DNA of 63,186 nt from NCBI GenBank assembly GCA_900474095.1, contig UCOA01000033.1:1-63186 (forward strand). Reading direction: 5' to 3'. A program made the translations under genes and the position numbers. Source of the stretch: Hyphomicrobiales bacterium. GTDB taxonomy: Bacteria > Pseudomonadota > Alphaproteobacteria > Rhizobiales > Rhizobiaceae. The notes below the pieces were generated by a model. That model was given only the letters and a program-made list of their open reading frames with translations, did not search any database and was not told where the DNA came from. Positions 18,380 to 28,157 of the stretch are shown piece after piece (position 1 is the stretch's first letter; the number at the start of each line of letters is the position of its first letter).

Positions 18380-19357
18380 TTATCCGATCCGTGCGATGCC
18401 GGTGTCCGAATGCACGTGGCTTTCGGCCTTGCGCGGTGTGAGGCGGCGTGCCTGGCGGAAGTCGAGATCACGGCTGACAAGCCGCTCGACCGCTGCCGAG
18501 GCGTCGGCAAGGATGAGGCGATAACCACTGATCGAGCGGGCGAAATAGTTGTAGATCACCACTGCCGGGATAGCGGCGACAAGACCGATGGCGGTCGCCA
18601 GCAGCGCTTCGGCAATACCCGGTGCGACGATCGCCAGATTCGTGGTCTGCGCCTGACTGATGCCGATGAATGAATTCATGATGCCCCAGACTGTGCCGAA
18701 AAGCCCGACGAACGGCGAAATCGAGCCGATTGTCGCAAGAATGCCGGTGCCGCCGGCAATGCGCTTTCCGGCTCCAGCCTCGACGCGCGACAATTGTGAT
18801 GCCACGCGTTCCTTGACGCCCTGACCCGACACCAGGTCGAGCAACGCTTCCGATTTCGACAGTTCGTCATTTGCCACAGCAACCATACGGCCTGCCGGGC
18901 CTGGCTTGCCGGACAGGCTTTCGCCGACATCGCGCAGAATGACCGCATCCGTCAGGAGACGAACCGCCCGCTTGACGCTCCGCTTTGCGGCGGCCAGTTC
19001 GAACATCTTGACGAGCAGGATCGCCCATGTAGCGACCGATGCAAGGGCAAGCGCGCTCATCACGCCTTTGACAACAATGTCTGCGGCAAGGAACATGCCG
19101 AGCGGAGAAAGATCATGCGGCAGCACCGGGTTCGGCGCTGTCTCCACGGTGCCGTCGCTCTGTCGAACGGCCCGCGCCGGGACTGCCTGATCTGCCGGTG
19201 CGCCCTGTGTGGCTTCGCTTGCAGGTATCTTTTCGGCAGGTTGCATTTCGGTCGCAGCCGGAGCCGGGTTTTCCTGCGCGTGCAGCGCTCCTGCATTCGA
19301 GAGCGCCAGCAAGACGACCGCCAGCATCATCCATTTCGGCTTTACCCGGTTTGGCAT
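18380..19357 (-). CDS. exbB: ExbB, TonB-system proton channel subunit
   Basis: Polytopic inner membrane protein of the TonB energiser, 325 residues. A signal-like segment (MMLAVVLLALSNAGALHAQ) and an Ala/Pro-rich periplasmic extension of about 70 residues, typical of the longer alphaproteobacterial ExbB, precede three membrane segments. The MotA/TolQ/ExbB signature is GTGILATIGSISPFVGLFGT, followed by IAEALLATAIGLVAAIPAVV. It is the first gene of an exbB-exbD pair. TolQ is less likely because of the periplasmic extension and the absence of tolR, tolA and tolB. The upstream AT-rich stretch (19500-19540) may hold an iron-responsive operator, but no consensus match was secure. Confidence 0.92.
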   Translation of the reverse strand: MPNRVKPKWMMLAVVLLALSNAGALHAQENPAPAATEMQPAEKIPASEATQGAPADQAVPARAVRQSDGTVETAPNPVLPHDLSPLGMFLAADIVVKGVMSALALASVATWAILLVKMFELAAAKRSVKRAVRLLTDAVILRDVGESLSGKPGPAGRMVAVANDELSKSEALLDLVSGQGVKERVASQLSRVEAGAGKRIAGGTGILATIGSISPFVGLFGTVWGIMNSFIGISQAQTTNLAIVAPGIAEALLATAIGLVAAIPAVVIYNYFARSISGYRLILADASAAVERLVSRDLDFRQARRLTPRKAESHVHSDTGIARIG

Positions 19358-19596
19358 GACCTATCCTTACCTTTTCAATCGCCCTGCCATCCCCGGAGGC
19401 TGAGGTGGAGGGAACGCAATCATTCCAACGAAAGCTGACGAAAACGGTGCGCCTCGTCGATTGCGGCTTCATACGACACACTATGGCGGAAACGCAAGGA
19501 TTTGTGGAGTTATTTAATCAAGAATAAACATCCGCTGCCCTACCGCGCCGCCTTTAATTGCACTTGGCGCGTTCGTGACGGCGTCATTTACGGTAT

Positions 19597-22068
19597 TCAA
19601 GGGTCGTCGAATTGACCCGTTCGCCAATCAAAGGTCCTGTGGCGAACCCAGGGGCGCTGCAGCTGATCCAACGCCGTCACAACAAGCATTCCAGTTGGCT
19701 GCCCGGCAGAGTGGTCGGCAGCAAAAATCTCGACGGCGCCCGTGCGTCTCAGGCTTTGACCACTGAGCAACATCGCGCCTGACCGACAGTTGCGAAATCG
19801 CACCATGATCGGCGTTACGACGACATCGGCCTCTTCGCAGGCAATGCCGATAAAACGCGCGTCTTCCACCGCGACGACCCGCCATCCCGGCCGCGCCGTT
19901 GCAGCACACCACTGCTTCGGGACGCAGGCAAAACGTCCAGGTGCGGTCTCCGCCAGCAGTCTTCGGATGGCTGATCTTGCCGCATCCTTATCGATCGGCG
20001 GCTTGTTTTTCCGTCCATCGCCGATCTCCGCCTTTTCGGACAGCGGCGTGTCAGCATCCTTGAGGGCAAGATCGGCCCGCTGCTGCGGTTTTTGATGGTC
20101 GTTCAGGCGCAATGCCCGCTGCCATTGCGAGAAGACGAAATCAGGCGGTTTGGTGCGGTTGCTCGACACCTCGCCTTGTTCAATCATGGCGACGAGGCGT
20201 CCGTCCTCGGCGATCACAAGATTCGGCCTTGCAGCGGTGTCAGACCACCCCGTTAGCAGCCCGACCGCGATCACCACTATTCCCGACAAAGCAAGCCACG
20301 TCCGAAACAGGCACGCGATAACACCGCCGGCGGCGATCAGCATGAAGGCACTGTCCGGCACCCGACCGGTCGTCACTTCACCACCCCAGGACGACACCAT
20401 GTTGGCGATGGAAATCATCCAGTCCAACCCCTGCCCCATGATGAGCAGCGGATAGCGATCCAGGCCGAAAGGCATCAGCAGCATGGCAAGCAGCGCGAAC
20501 GGCATCACCAGGATGCTGATCACGGGCATGGCGAGGATGTTGCCCACCAGCCCATAGGCAGCAAGGCGATGGAAGTGACCCGCCGAATAGATCATTGTCG
20601 ACAGGCCGCCGATGAAGGAACTGAGCAGCAACCCCGCAAAAAATCCGCCGGCGGCTTTGAGAGGTCCGGCCGTGTGGCTGCCGGACACCGTTTCTCGGCC
20701 GGGTCGCTCGCGCCAATGGCCATAGCCGACCACCAGGGCCAACGTTGCGGCAAAGGACATCTGGAACCCTGGTCCTGTCACCGCCGACGGTGTGATAATC
20801 AGAATGATCAGCGCCGACAGCGCCACATTGCGCAGGCTGATCGACGGGCGGTCGAAGAAAACGGCGACCAGCATGATCGAAATCATGATCCAGGATCGCA
20901 CTGCCGAAACGGCGCCGCCAGAGATGAGGATATAGAGAAACACCATGACCAGCGCGCCAGCGGCGGCCAGCTTCTTGATCGGCAAACGGTGCGCCAGCCC
21001 TGGGATGAGGCTCAGAAGTGTTCGCGCGCCGATCAGAAATGTGCCGGCGGCGAGCACCATGTTCAGCCCGGATATGGCGAGCACATGCGCCAAGCCTGCC
21101 TCACGCAAAGCCTCGATCGTCGGCCGGCTGATGGCACGTTCCTCGGCCGTGACGAGCGCCGCCGCAATCGCCCCGGCATCGCCTCCGATTGTCCCGCGGA
21201 TGCGCGCGCCAATCGCTTCACGCATCCGCGCGATCGTCTCCTCTCCACGAGCCCTCCAGGCAGCGAGCCCACCTTCGGGTTCAGGCTGCACCGCCATTGC
21301 CACCGGCTCTCCGTAGAAGTAACCGACGGCGCCGATCCCCTTGAAATAACTGTCAAAGGCGAAATCGTTCAAACCTGGGAGGGCCGGGCCGGATGGCGGA
21401 GAGAGCCGCGCCTTGCCTTCAATGCCGCTGCCGATTTCGACCGGTGCCGTCCGGCTGCGGGAGAGAAGGGTGACCATGGCGGGCGCCCGCTTCAAAATCG
21501 GATGCGAGGTATGGGCCACCTTAACAATATAGCGCCAGTATCCGCGATCGGTCGTTTCACGGGCAATGACCGTTCCGCGAACGACAGTGGTCACCGGCGT
21601 ATCCAGAAGCACGGTGTCCTTGCGGGCCGTTTCGCCTGCCGCCAGGAGCATGCCCAACAGAAACAAAGTGACAGGAAGAGCAACGATGCGCCATGAATTC
21701 GCAGAATGCCGCAACAGGAAAGCGGCCATGCCAAAAAAACACATCAGCAGTGCAGTTTTGAGAAGACCGGGCGTTTGAGCGAAGGAAAACCACGCGAGCG
21801 AGCCCAAGCCGAGAAATACGGGCGCTAGCAGGAAGGCATGACCAAAAGCCTGCTCTTCCACCACCGCGCGCCGAAATGCGACACGCCATTTTGCCCGCGA
21901 AAACCGGACGCCGACAGCCAAGGGAAAGGCGATATAGCGCGCCAAACCGCCGCTTTTCGGCGGTTCTTCAATCGTTTCCGGAACTTGAACGGTGGTTTCG
22001 AGCGCATCGACCTCGGCGCCGCGAAATCGCGTGCGCCATGCCACCATAGCCCCCTGTCCTTCACCCAT
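19597..22068 (-). CDS. comEC: ComEC/Rec2-family membrane protein
   Basis: An 823-residue polytopic inner membrane protein of the family that carries single-stranded DNA into the cell during natural transformation. It has an N-terminal DUF4131-like region (RGTVIARETTDRGYWRYIVK) and the Competence core (AGLAHVLAISGLNMVLAAGT). Many membrane helices follow. The C-terminal region (about residues 590-823) has no recognisable HxHxDH metallo-beta-lactamase motif, so it resembles the alphaproteobacterial form with a degenerate C-terminus. Two ATGs, at 22068 and 22047, are possible starts. No other competence genes are in the window. Confidence 0.85.
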   Translation of the reverse strand: MGEGQGAMVAWRTRFRGAEVDALETTVQVPETIEEPPKSGGLARYIAFPLAVGVRFSRAKWRVAFRRAVVEEQAFGHAFLLAPVFLGLGSLAWFSFAQTPGLLKTALLMCFFGMAAFLLRHSANSWRIVALPVTLFLLGMLLAAGETARKDTVLLDTPVTTVVRGTVIARETTDRGYWRYIVKVAHTSHPILKRAPAMVTLLSRSRTAPVEIGSGIEGKARLSPPSGPALPGLNDFAFDSYFKGIGAVGYFYGEPVAMAVQPEPEGGLAAWRARGEETIARMREAIGARIRGTIGGDAGAIAAALVTAEERAISRPTIEALREAGLAHVLAISGLNMVLAAGTFLIGARTLLSLIPGLAHRLPIKKLAAAGALVMVFLYILISGGAVSAVRSWIMISIMLVAVFFDRPSISLRNVALSALIILIITPSAVTGPGFQMSFAATLALVVGYGHWRERPGRETVSGSHTAGPLKAAGGFFAGLLLSSFIGGLSTMIYSAGHFHRLAAYGLVGNILAMPVISILVMPFALLAMLLMPFGLDRYPLLIMGQGLDWMISIANMVSSWGGEVTTGRVPDSAFMLIAAGGVIACLFRTWLALSGIVVIAVGLLTGWSDTAARPNLVIAEDGRLVAMIEQGEVSSNRTKPPDFVFSQWQRALRLNDHQKPQQRADLALKDADTPLSEKAEIGDGRKNKPPIDKDAARSAIRRLLAETAPGRFACVPKQWCAATARPGWRVVAVEDARFIGIACEEADVVVTPIMVRFRNCRSGAMLLSGQSLRRTGAVEIFAADHSAGQPTGMLVVTALDQLQRPWVRHRTFDWRTGQFDDP

Positions 22069-22379
22069 GGATGCTATTCCATCCGCGCCAGCCCAATCTC
22101 ACTCTGCAACCGCAATAGGTAAAATGCAACCATTGAGTTTTTCGCCTAAAAAATGAGCATTGTTTTTTTTCACTGAACGCCCGGTTATTTTTCAGGTCCA
22201 TTATCTCATTGGACATAGGGTCGGAACATGCAATTATTGCGTCGCCATATGCCTATTTTTGCATCGCACAATTTGCCTTTCGTTCAACTTGGCAGCCGTG
22301 TGTAAATCGGGTAGCACATGGACGGCGTTAATATCTGCGGCATAATTGTGTGCCAATTTGCTGCAAACGGAGGATCCCC
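22069..22379. other. Divergent intergenic region comEC/gltA
   Basis: This 311-base region contains AT-rich stretches at 22140-22200 and 22240-22350 that must drive comEC leftward and gltA rightward. I cannot place promoter boxes with confidence. No open frame of interest is present; in particular there is no glutamyl-tRNA synthetase gene here. Confidence 0.5.
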
Positions 22380-23669
22380 ATGACAGGAAAAAGCGCAGTC
22401 GTAACAGTCGACAACAAAACGGTGGAGTTACCGGTGCGATCGGGGTCGATAGGTCCGGATGTGGTCGATATCGGCACGCTCTACAAGCAGACCGGTCAGT
22501 TCACCTATGATCCCGGCTTCACCTCGACGGCATCGTGTGAATCCAAGATCACCTATATCGACGGGGATCAGGGCGTCCTCCTGCATCGCGGTTATCCGAT
22601 CGAGCAGCTCGCCGAACACGGCGATTTCCTCGAAGTCTGCTACCTGCTGCTCTACGGCGAACTGCCGACGGCAGCTCAGAAGAAGGACTTCGATTACCGC
22701 GTCACGCACCACACCATGGTGCATGAGCAGATGTCGCGCTTCTTTACCGGTTTCCGTCGCGACGCCCATCCGATGGCCGTCATGTGCGGCTGTGTCGGAG
22801 CCCTGTCGGCGTTCTATCATGACTCGACCGACATCACCGACCCGCACCAGCGCATGGTCGCCAGCCTGCGCATGATCGCCAAGATGCCGACGCTGGCGGC
22901 GATGGCCTATAAATACCATATCGGCCAGCCCTTCGTTTACCCGAAGAACGACCTCGACTACGCGTCGAACTTCCTGCGCATGTGCTTTGCCGTGCCGTGC
23001 GAGGACTATGTCGTGAATCCGGTGCTCTCGCGCGCCATGGACCGTATCTTCATCCTGCATGCCGACCACGAGCAGAACGCCTCGACCTCGACGGTTCGCC
23101 TCGCCGGCTCGTCGGGCGCCAACCCGTTCGCATGCATCGCAGCCGGCATTGCCTGCCTCTGGGGTCCGGCCCACGGCGGCGCCAACGAAGCAGCGCTCAA
23201 CATGTTGTCGGAAATCGGCTCGGTCGACCGCATTCCGGAATATGTCGCTCGCGCCAAGGACAAGAACGATCCGTTCCGCCTGATGGGCTTTGGTCACCGC
23301 GTCTACAAGAACTACGACCCGCGCGCCAAGATCATGCAGAAGACAACACATGAAGTCCTGGCCGAACTCGGTCACAAGGATGATCCGCTGCTCGAAGTGG
23401 CAATGGAACTGGAGCGTATTGCCCTGACGGACAGCTACTTCATCGAGAAGAAGCTTTATCCGAACATCGATTTCTACTCCGGCATCACGCTGAAGGCGCT
23501 GGGCTTCCCCACGACCATGTTCACCGTGCTGTTCGCGCTTGCCCGCACAGTCGGCTGGATCGCCCAGTGGAACGAGATGATCGAGGACCCGGAACAGCGC
23601 ATCGGCCGCCCGCGCCAGCTTTATATCGGCGAACCGGAACGCGACTACGTCCCCGTTTCCAAGCGCTAA
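22380..23669 (+). CDS. gltA: Citrate synthase, type II
   Basis: Condenses acetyl-CoA and oxaloacetate in the first step of the TCA cycle. The 429-residue length is the standard for the hexameric Gram-negative enzyme. The active-site His and Asp regions are clear: [35 protein letters not shown], and [15 protein letters not shown]. The ATG at 22380 follows GGAGGATCCCC, a strong ribosome site, and gives MTGKSAVV; the frame extends upstream but without need. It is convergent with lpxB and shares a terminator with it. Confidence 0.97.
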   Translation: MTGKSAVVTVDNKTVELPVRSGSIGPDVVDIGTLYKQTGQFTYDPGFTSTASCESKITYIDGDQGVLLHRGYPIEQLAEHGDFLEVCYLLLYGELPTAAQKKDFDYRVTHHTMVHEQMSRFFTGFRRDAHPMAVMCGCVGALSAFYHDSTDITDPHQRMVASLRMIAKMPTLAAMAYKYHIGQPFVYPKNDLDYASNFLRMCFAVPCEDYVVNPVLSRAMDRIFILHADHEQNASTSTVRLAGSSGANPFACIAAGIACLWGPAHGGANEAALNMLSEIGSVDRIPEYVARAKDKNDPFRLMGFGHRVYKNYDPRAKIMQKTTHEVLAELGHKDDPLLEVAMELERIALTDSYFIEKKLYPNIDFYSGITLKALGFPTTMFTVLFALARTVGWIAQWNEMIEDPEQRIGRPRQLYIGEPERDYVPVSKR

Positions 23670-23690
23670 GCAGCGGAATACAAAATGGAA

Positions 23691-23722
23691 AAGCCCGGTC
23701 AGAGATGGCCGGGCTTTTTTTC
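23691..23722. terminator. Bidirectional terminator gltA/lpxB
   Basis: AAGCCCGG and CCGGGCTT form an 8-bp stem (23691-23716) 21 bases after the gltA stop, followed by TTTTT on the plus strand. The stop codon of lpxB lies inside the hairpin loop, so the element overlaps the end of lpxB. On the minus strand the tail after the stem (TTCCATTTTG) is weaker, so it mainly serves gltA. Confidence 0.8.
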
Positions 23723-24886
23723 GTTGAGTACGTCAAGAACGATGCGGGCGGCGGCCTCCCCAGGCGGCCTTTCCGTCGCCATACCCTGCCAGACCGTCCG
23801 GAAGCCGGCCAGCATGGCCTCGCGCTCCGGCGTAGCCGTGATCAGGCGCTCCATCCAGCGCGCCAATGCACCCGGCCGCACAGCTTCATTGAGATATTCC
23901 GGAACGACCGGGTAGTCCGCGACGAGATTGGGGATCGCGGCTGTCCATATCTTGATGCGCTTGTGCATCAGGCGAATGATCCAGTCAGCCTTGTAGGCTG
24001 AAATCACCGGTATGCCGGCCAGCGCCAGTTCGAGAATGACGGTGCCGGAGGCTGCGATTGCAGCGTCGGCCTCGGCGAAAGCCTGCCACTTCGCCGCAGG
24101 TCCGACGGTGATTTCCGGCTTGATGGCCCACGACGCCGTGATCTGCCGCACCAAGCCTTCCTGTTTCGGAACGGTCGGCAACAGGAACCGCATGTGCGGA
24201 TGACGGCTGCGCAGTTCCTTGGCCGTTTCGCCGAAATCGGGCAACAGACGGGTGATTTCGCTGGCGCGCGATCCCGGCAGCAAAAGGCAGGTGGCTGGAG
24301 CAGTATCTGTCCCTGCGCTGCGTTTTTCGGTCTGTCGCTCCCGGACGGCGAGCACGTTCGCATCGCCTTCCAGTCGGTGCCCGACATAGCTTGTCGGCGG
24401 CCCCCCGAGGCGTTCCATGACCTCCGGCTCGAAGGGCAGCACGGCAAGCACATGGTCGACATAGGGGCGCATTTTGACCGCCCGCTCCGGCTTCCATGCC
24501 CAGACGCTGGGGCAGACATAGTTGACAACCGGCAGATCCGGCAAAGACTTGCGGACAATTTTCGCGACGCGATGGGTGAAATCCGGGCTGTCGACGATCA
24601 CAAGGATATCGGGCTTGGCGGTAATGATCGCCTGCGCCGTTTGGCGGATGCGCAGGATAAGCTTCGGCAGCCTCGCCAGCACCTGCGAAATGCCCATGAT
24701 GGAAAGTTCGGAATAGTCGAACAGCGATTTTAGGCCTTCCGCCTCCAGCCCCTCACCGCCGACGCCGATGACCGACAGATCGCCACCGACAAGCGGGCGC
24801 AGCGCTTTGACGAGATCTGCCGCCAGCAGGTCACCGGAGACCTCTCCGGCAATGACAGCGAGCTTGAGACCGCCTGTGCTCATCAC
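23699..24886 (-). CDS. lpxB: Lipid-A-disaccharide synthase
   Basis: GT-B glycosyltransferase (family GT19) that joins UDP-2,3-diacylglucosamine and lipid X into the lipid A disaccharide at the inner membrane. The 395 residues begin with KLAVIAGEVSGDLLAADLVK, the conserved LpxB N-terminus. The protein also has DSPDFTHRVAK, YVCPSVWAWKPERA and LLLPGSRASEI. The start overlaps the end of lpxI by four bases, indicating translational coupling. It is the last gene of the long envelope block, and its stop sits in the loop of the gltA terminator. Confidence 0.96.
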   Translation of the reverse strand: MMSTGGLKLAVIAGEVSGDLLAADLVKALRPLVGGDLSVIGVGGEGLEAEGLKSLFDYSELSIMGISQVLARLPKLILRIRQTAQAIITAKPDILVIVDSPDFTHRVAKIVRKSLPDLPVVNYVCPSVWAWKPERAVKMRPYVDHVLAVLPFEPEVMERLGGPPTSYVGHRLEGDANVLAVRERQTEKRSAGTDTAPATCLLLPGSRASEITRLLPDFGETAKELRSRHPHMRFLLPTVPKQEGLVRQITASWAIKPEITVGPAAKWQAFAEADAAIAASGTVILELALAGIPVISAYKADWIIRLMHKRIKIWTAAIPNLVADYPVVPEYLNEAVRPGALARWMERLITATPEREAMLAGFRTVWQGMATERPPGEAAARIVLDVLNEKKPGHL

Positions 24887-25764
24887 AAGCCTCGCAGGAA
24901 CGCGCGATCGATTCCGGTGACGAAGATGCCGGCGTCATTCGCCTGCGAAATCATCTCCGATCGCTCAAGCACCAGCGCGCGCCCCGCCTCGACGGCAATA
25001 CCCGCAAGTCCAGCGACGCGGGCACCCTCGATCGTCGATGCGCCGATCGAGGGCAGATCGGCACGCAGATCCTGCTGCGGCTTGCACAGCTTGACCAGCA
25101 CGCCGCGTCGGCGGGCCGAGATCCGCCCTTCGATCCTCAGTGTCGCAACCCGGGCCAGCATGGCGTCCGTTCCCTCCGGCCCCTCGAGAGCAACAACACG
25201 CCCGCCGACAGCGACCGCGCCCTGCCCGACATCAAGCTTGCCGAGAGCGACCGCGGCGGCGGCGGCAATTTCGATATCCCTCCAGTCGTCCTGATCCGGT
25301 TCGTTCGCGCCGAGAGGCCCGGTTTCCGCCAGTAGCTCGGGGATGATGTCCTGCACGCCGATGACACGGGCGCCGCTTGCCTCGATCAATTCGATGGCCA
25401 TTTTCAAGACCGCATCGTCGCCACCGGAGAGCAGCGTCTTCAGTACGCCCGGCACCCTGGTAAGCGTCTTCAGTGTCGGCTTGATGTCACGCCATTCCGG
25501 GCGGCGGCGAACGGCGCCGGACAAAACGACGCGATCGATCCCTTCGTCGCGGAAGAGCGCACTGATCCCCTTGAAATTGCCGATGCCAAGCGACTGATGG
25601 TCGAAATCCGACCAATCCAGCCGGGTTTCGTTGCTGAGCGCAATGATGAAGGGGTTTTCGCCTCTCGCCCGCGCCGCTTCAGCCACGTGATGGGGCAGCA
25701 TGCCTCCGCCGGCGATGATGGCCAGCCTTCCATGCGTTTCCGGCCGGCTGTCGATGGACATCAC
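24883..25764 (-). CDS. lpxI: UDP-2,3-diacylglucosamine diphosphatase LpxI
   Basis: Hydrolyses UDP-2,3-diacylglucosamine to lipid X, the step done by LpxH in enterobacteria. LpxI (DUF1009) is the form found in Alphaproteobacteria and is unrelated to LpxH. The 293-residue protein has the N-terminal RLAIIAGGGMLPHHVAEAAR and the C-terminal domain with ATLRIEGRISARRRGVLVKL, DLPSIGASTI and AGRALVLE. It lies between lpxA (2-base gap) and lpxB (4-base overlap), which fits the pathway order. Confidence 0.95.
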   Translation of the reverse strand: MMSIDSRPETHGRLAIIAGGGMLPHHVAEAARARGENPFIIALSNETRLDWSDFDHQSLGIGNFKGISALFRDEGIDRVVLSGAVRRRPEWRDIKPTLKTLTRVPGVLKTLLSGGDDAVLKMAIELIEASGARVIGVQDIIPELLAETGPLGANEPDQDDWRDIEIAAAAAVALGKLDVGQGAVAVGGRVVALEGPEGTDAMLARVATLRIEGRISARRRGVLVKLCKPQQDLRADLPSIGASTIEGARVAGLAGIAVEAGRALVLERSEMISQANDAGIFVTGIDRAFLRGL

Positions 25765-25766
25765 GC

Positions 25767-26579
25767 TCAGCCTTTTTTACCCCGGCTTGGCGAAGACAAG
25801 GCACGGTCACTCTCGGCGGCGATGAAATCGAGAATTTCCATCGCCGGTACGCAGTCGACGTAGTCCGCACGGATCGCAGCCGCATTGGCACGTATGGACT
25901 CTGGTCCTTCGAAAATCTGTTTATAGGCGCGGCGAACCTCATGGATCGCCGATTTTTCGAAACCGGCCCGCGCCATGCCGACGACGTTGAGGCCGCTCAG
26001 GATACCCGGGTTTCCGTTCAGCATGCCGTAGGGGATGACATCATAGCTGACAGCGGAAAGACCGCCGATAAAGGCTTGGCGTCCGATGCGGGTGAACTGG
26101 TGGACTGCCGAACCGCCGCCGAGAATCGCGCGATCTTCGACCGTCACATGTCCCGCCAGCATGACGTTGTTGGACAGGATGATGTTGTTGCCCAGGCGGC
26201 AGTCATGCGCGACATGCGCATAGGCAAGGAAGAGGTTGTTGTCGCCAATGGTCGTCGCGCCGCCATGCTCGACGGTGCCGGTATTCATCGTCACGCCTTC
26301 ACGGATCGTGCAGTTTTCACCGATCGTCAGCGTCGTATCGACGGCGCTGTGATGCACGCTCTGCGAATCGCCACCGATCACAGCGGACGGAAAAACCTTA
26401 GATCCCTTGCCGACCGTCGTGCGCCCAAGGACGACCACATGGCTAATCAGTTCGACGTTGTCCGCTAGCGTTACCTTCGGTCCAACGTGGCAGAACGGCC
26501 CGACAACGACGTGGTCGCCGATCACCGCTCCATCTTCGATAACCGAGAGCGGGTGGATCTTCGCAGTGACTGCAATCAT
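25767..26579 (-). CDS. lpxA: UDP-N-acetylglucosamine acyltransferase
   Basis: First enzyme of lipid A synthesis; transfers a 3-hydroxyacyl chain from ACP to UDP-GlcNAc. The 270-residue product is a left-handed beta helix of hexapeptide repeats ([20 protein letters not shown] and others), with the catalytic His in [14 protein letters not shown]. The C-terminal helical region contains [12 protein letters not shown]. It is two bases downstream of fabZ and two upstream of lpxI. Confidence 0.96.
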   Translation of the reverse strand: MIAVTAKIHPLSVIEDGAVIGDHVVVGPFCHVGPKVTLADNVELISHVVVLGRTTVGKGSKVFPSAVIGGDSQSVHHSAVDTTLTIGENCTIREGVTMNTGTVEHGGATTIGDNNLFLAYAHVAHDCRLGNNIILSNNVMLAGHVTVEDRAILGGGSAVHQFTRIGRQAFIGGLSAVSYDVIPYGMLNGNPGILSGLNVVGMARAGFEKSAIHEVRRAYKQIFEGPESIRANAAAIRADYVDCVPAMEILDFIAAESDRALSSPSRGKKG

Positions 26580-26581
26580 GT

Positions 26582-27049
26582 TCAGGCGTCTTCCTTGCTG
26601 ATAATCATCGCGCCGATATCAGCTTCCGCAACAAGTTGCCCGTCAACTTTTGCATCACAATGAAATTTCCAGATATTGCCGCGCTGCTTCTGCTTGACGA
26701 CATGGAATTCGACGCGGTCGCCCGGCACGACCGGCTTGCGGAAGCGGGCGTTGTCGATGGTCATGAAGTAAACCAGATTGCTGCCGTCACCAGTCTTGCG
26801 GGCGCAAATCGCGCCGGCCGTCTGAGCCATGCCTTCGATGAGCAGAACACCAGGCATGATCGGCTGTTCGGGGAAATGGCCCGTAAAGTGTGGCTCGTTG
26901 GCTGTCACGTTCTTGATGCCGATCGCCGAACGGTCGCCGTCGATCTCGATGATCCGATCAACGAGCAGGAAGGGGTAGCGGTGGGGAAGCAGCTTCAAGA
27001 TTTCCCGGATATCGGCCGTGCCGAGAACGGTGGTTCCTGCTTCACTCAT
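26582..27049 (-). CDS. fabZ: 3-hydroxyacyl-ACP dehydratase FabZ
   Basis: Dehydrates 3-hydroxyacyl-ACP in fatty acid elongation, competing with LpxA and LpxD for the same substrate. The 155 residues form a single hot-dog fold with the catalytic His in [14 protein letters not shown] and the Glu in [20 protein letters not shown]. Its start overlaps the end of lpxD by eight bases. Its place between lpxD and lpxA is the common Gram-negative arrangement. Confidence 0.96.
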   Translation of the reverse strand: MSEAGTTVLGTADIREILKLLPHRYPFLLVDRIIEIDGDRSAIGIKNVTANEPHFTGHFPEQPIMPGVLLIEGMAQTAGAICARKTGDGSNLVYFMTIDNARFRKPVVPGDRVEFHVVKQKQRGNIWKFHCDAKVDGQLVAEADIGAMIISKEDA

Positions 27050-28109
27050 CGTTGCCTCCCGATTTTTTATGTCTGCTGTGTGCCCGTGCCGTCATTTCGG
27101 CGATGTCGCGAAGGAAGTCGCGCATCGGGCGAGCCGGTATCCCACCGTAGCGCTGTCCCGCCGGAACATCCGCTGCGACACCGCTCATTGCGGCGATCTG
27201 GGCCCCGTCACCGATCTTGATATGTCCGTTGATGGCGGCCGCGCCGCCGATCATGACGCCGTCACCGATCTGCGTACTGCCGGCAATGCCCACCTGCGCA
27301 GCGATCCCGCAGTAACGGCCGACATGCACATTGTGTCCGAGCTGCACCAGATTATCGATCTTCGTGCCTTCTCCGACGACAGTATCGTCCATCGCGCCGC
27401 GGTCGATCGTCGTGTTCGCGCCGATTTCAACCCAATCTTGCAGAATCACGCGGCCGATCTGTACGATCTTGATCATGCCGCCCCGCGGTCCCGGTGCGTT
27501 GCCGAAACCATCCTGGCCAATCCGCGCACCGGCATGAATGATGACATTGTCGCCGACAAGTGCGCATACCACGCTGGCGCCAGCAGCGATCGTGCAACCG
27601 CGACCGATGCGGACCCCCGGACCAATGACGACCCCGGCAGCGATTCGCGTGCCAGCACCAATCTGAGCACCGGCACCGATAACCGCGGTGGCTTCAATGT
27701 CGACATCCTCCTCAAGCCGGGCGGATGGATCAACAAAAGCTGCGGCCGATACACCGCCCGGACCTGAAAGGTTCTGCGCAGGGCGCATCGCTTGCGGATG
27801 GAGTATGGCGCCCGCAACAGCAAAAGCCGTATGCGGATAGCGCGTCAGCAAGACTGGAATGTGATCGGGAACAATCGCCGCGATCGCCTGGTCGCAAATA
27901 ATCGCAGCAGCCTTCGAAGTGGCAAATTCGTCCCGGTTGCGCCGGTGCAGCATGTAGCAGACATCATGCTCAGCCGCCCGGTAGACCGGCGCCACCGACC
28001 GGACGAGCCGGTCGGCTGAGCTCTTGTCTTCAAGCGTCGCGCCGATCTGGTCCGCCAGATCGCTCAGGCGAACCCCCTCATGCGGCGGGAAGAACCAATT
28101 GTATTCCAT
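27042..28109 (-). CDS. lpxD: UDP-3-O-(3-hydroxyacyl)glucosamine N-acyltransferase
   Basis: Adds the second 3-hydroxyacyl chain in lipid A synthesis. The 355-residue product has an N-terminal uridine-binding domain ([18 protein letters not shown]), then hexapeptide repeats of a left-handed beta helix ([20 protein letters not shown]), with the catalytic His region [20 protein letters not shown]. The ATG at 28109 (MEYNWFFPP) gives the family N-terminus; 15 more codons upstream are not conserved. It follows bamA by 48 bases. Confidence 0.95.
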   Translation of the reverse strand: MEYNWFFPPHEGVRLSDLADQIGATLEDKSSADRLVRSVAPVYRAAEHDVCYMLHRRNRDEFATSKAAAIICDQAIAAIVPDHIPVLLTRYPHTAFAVAGAILHPQAMRPAQNLSGPGGVSAAAFVDPSARLEEDVDIEATAVIGAGAQIGAGTRIAAGVVIGPGVRIGRGCTIAAGASVVCALVGDNVIIHAGARIGQDGFGNAPGPRGGMIKIVQIGRVILQDWVEIGANTTIDRGAMDDTVVGEGTKIDNLVQLGHNVHVGRYCGIAAQVGIAGSTQIGDGVMIGGAAAINGHIKIGDGAQIAAMSGVAADVPAGQRYGGIPARPMRDFLRDIAEMTARAHSRHKKSGGNDE

Positions 28110-28157
28110 GGCCAACACTCCAGAACAGTTTTGGCAGGCAGTTCTGGACTGCAAGGA

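Noticed and set aside
19500..19545. Possible Fur/Irr/RirA operator upstream of exbB (TTATTT...AATAAA)
   Set aside because: The inverted repeat is imperfect and fits neither the ICE nor the TGA-N9-TCA iron box; AT-rich promoter DNA explains it equally well.
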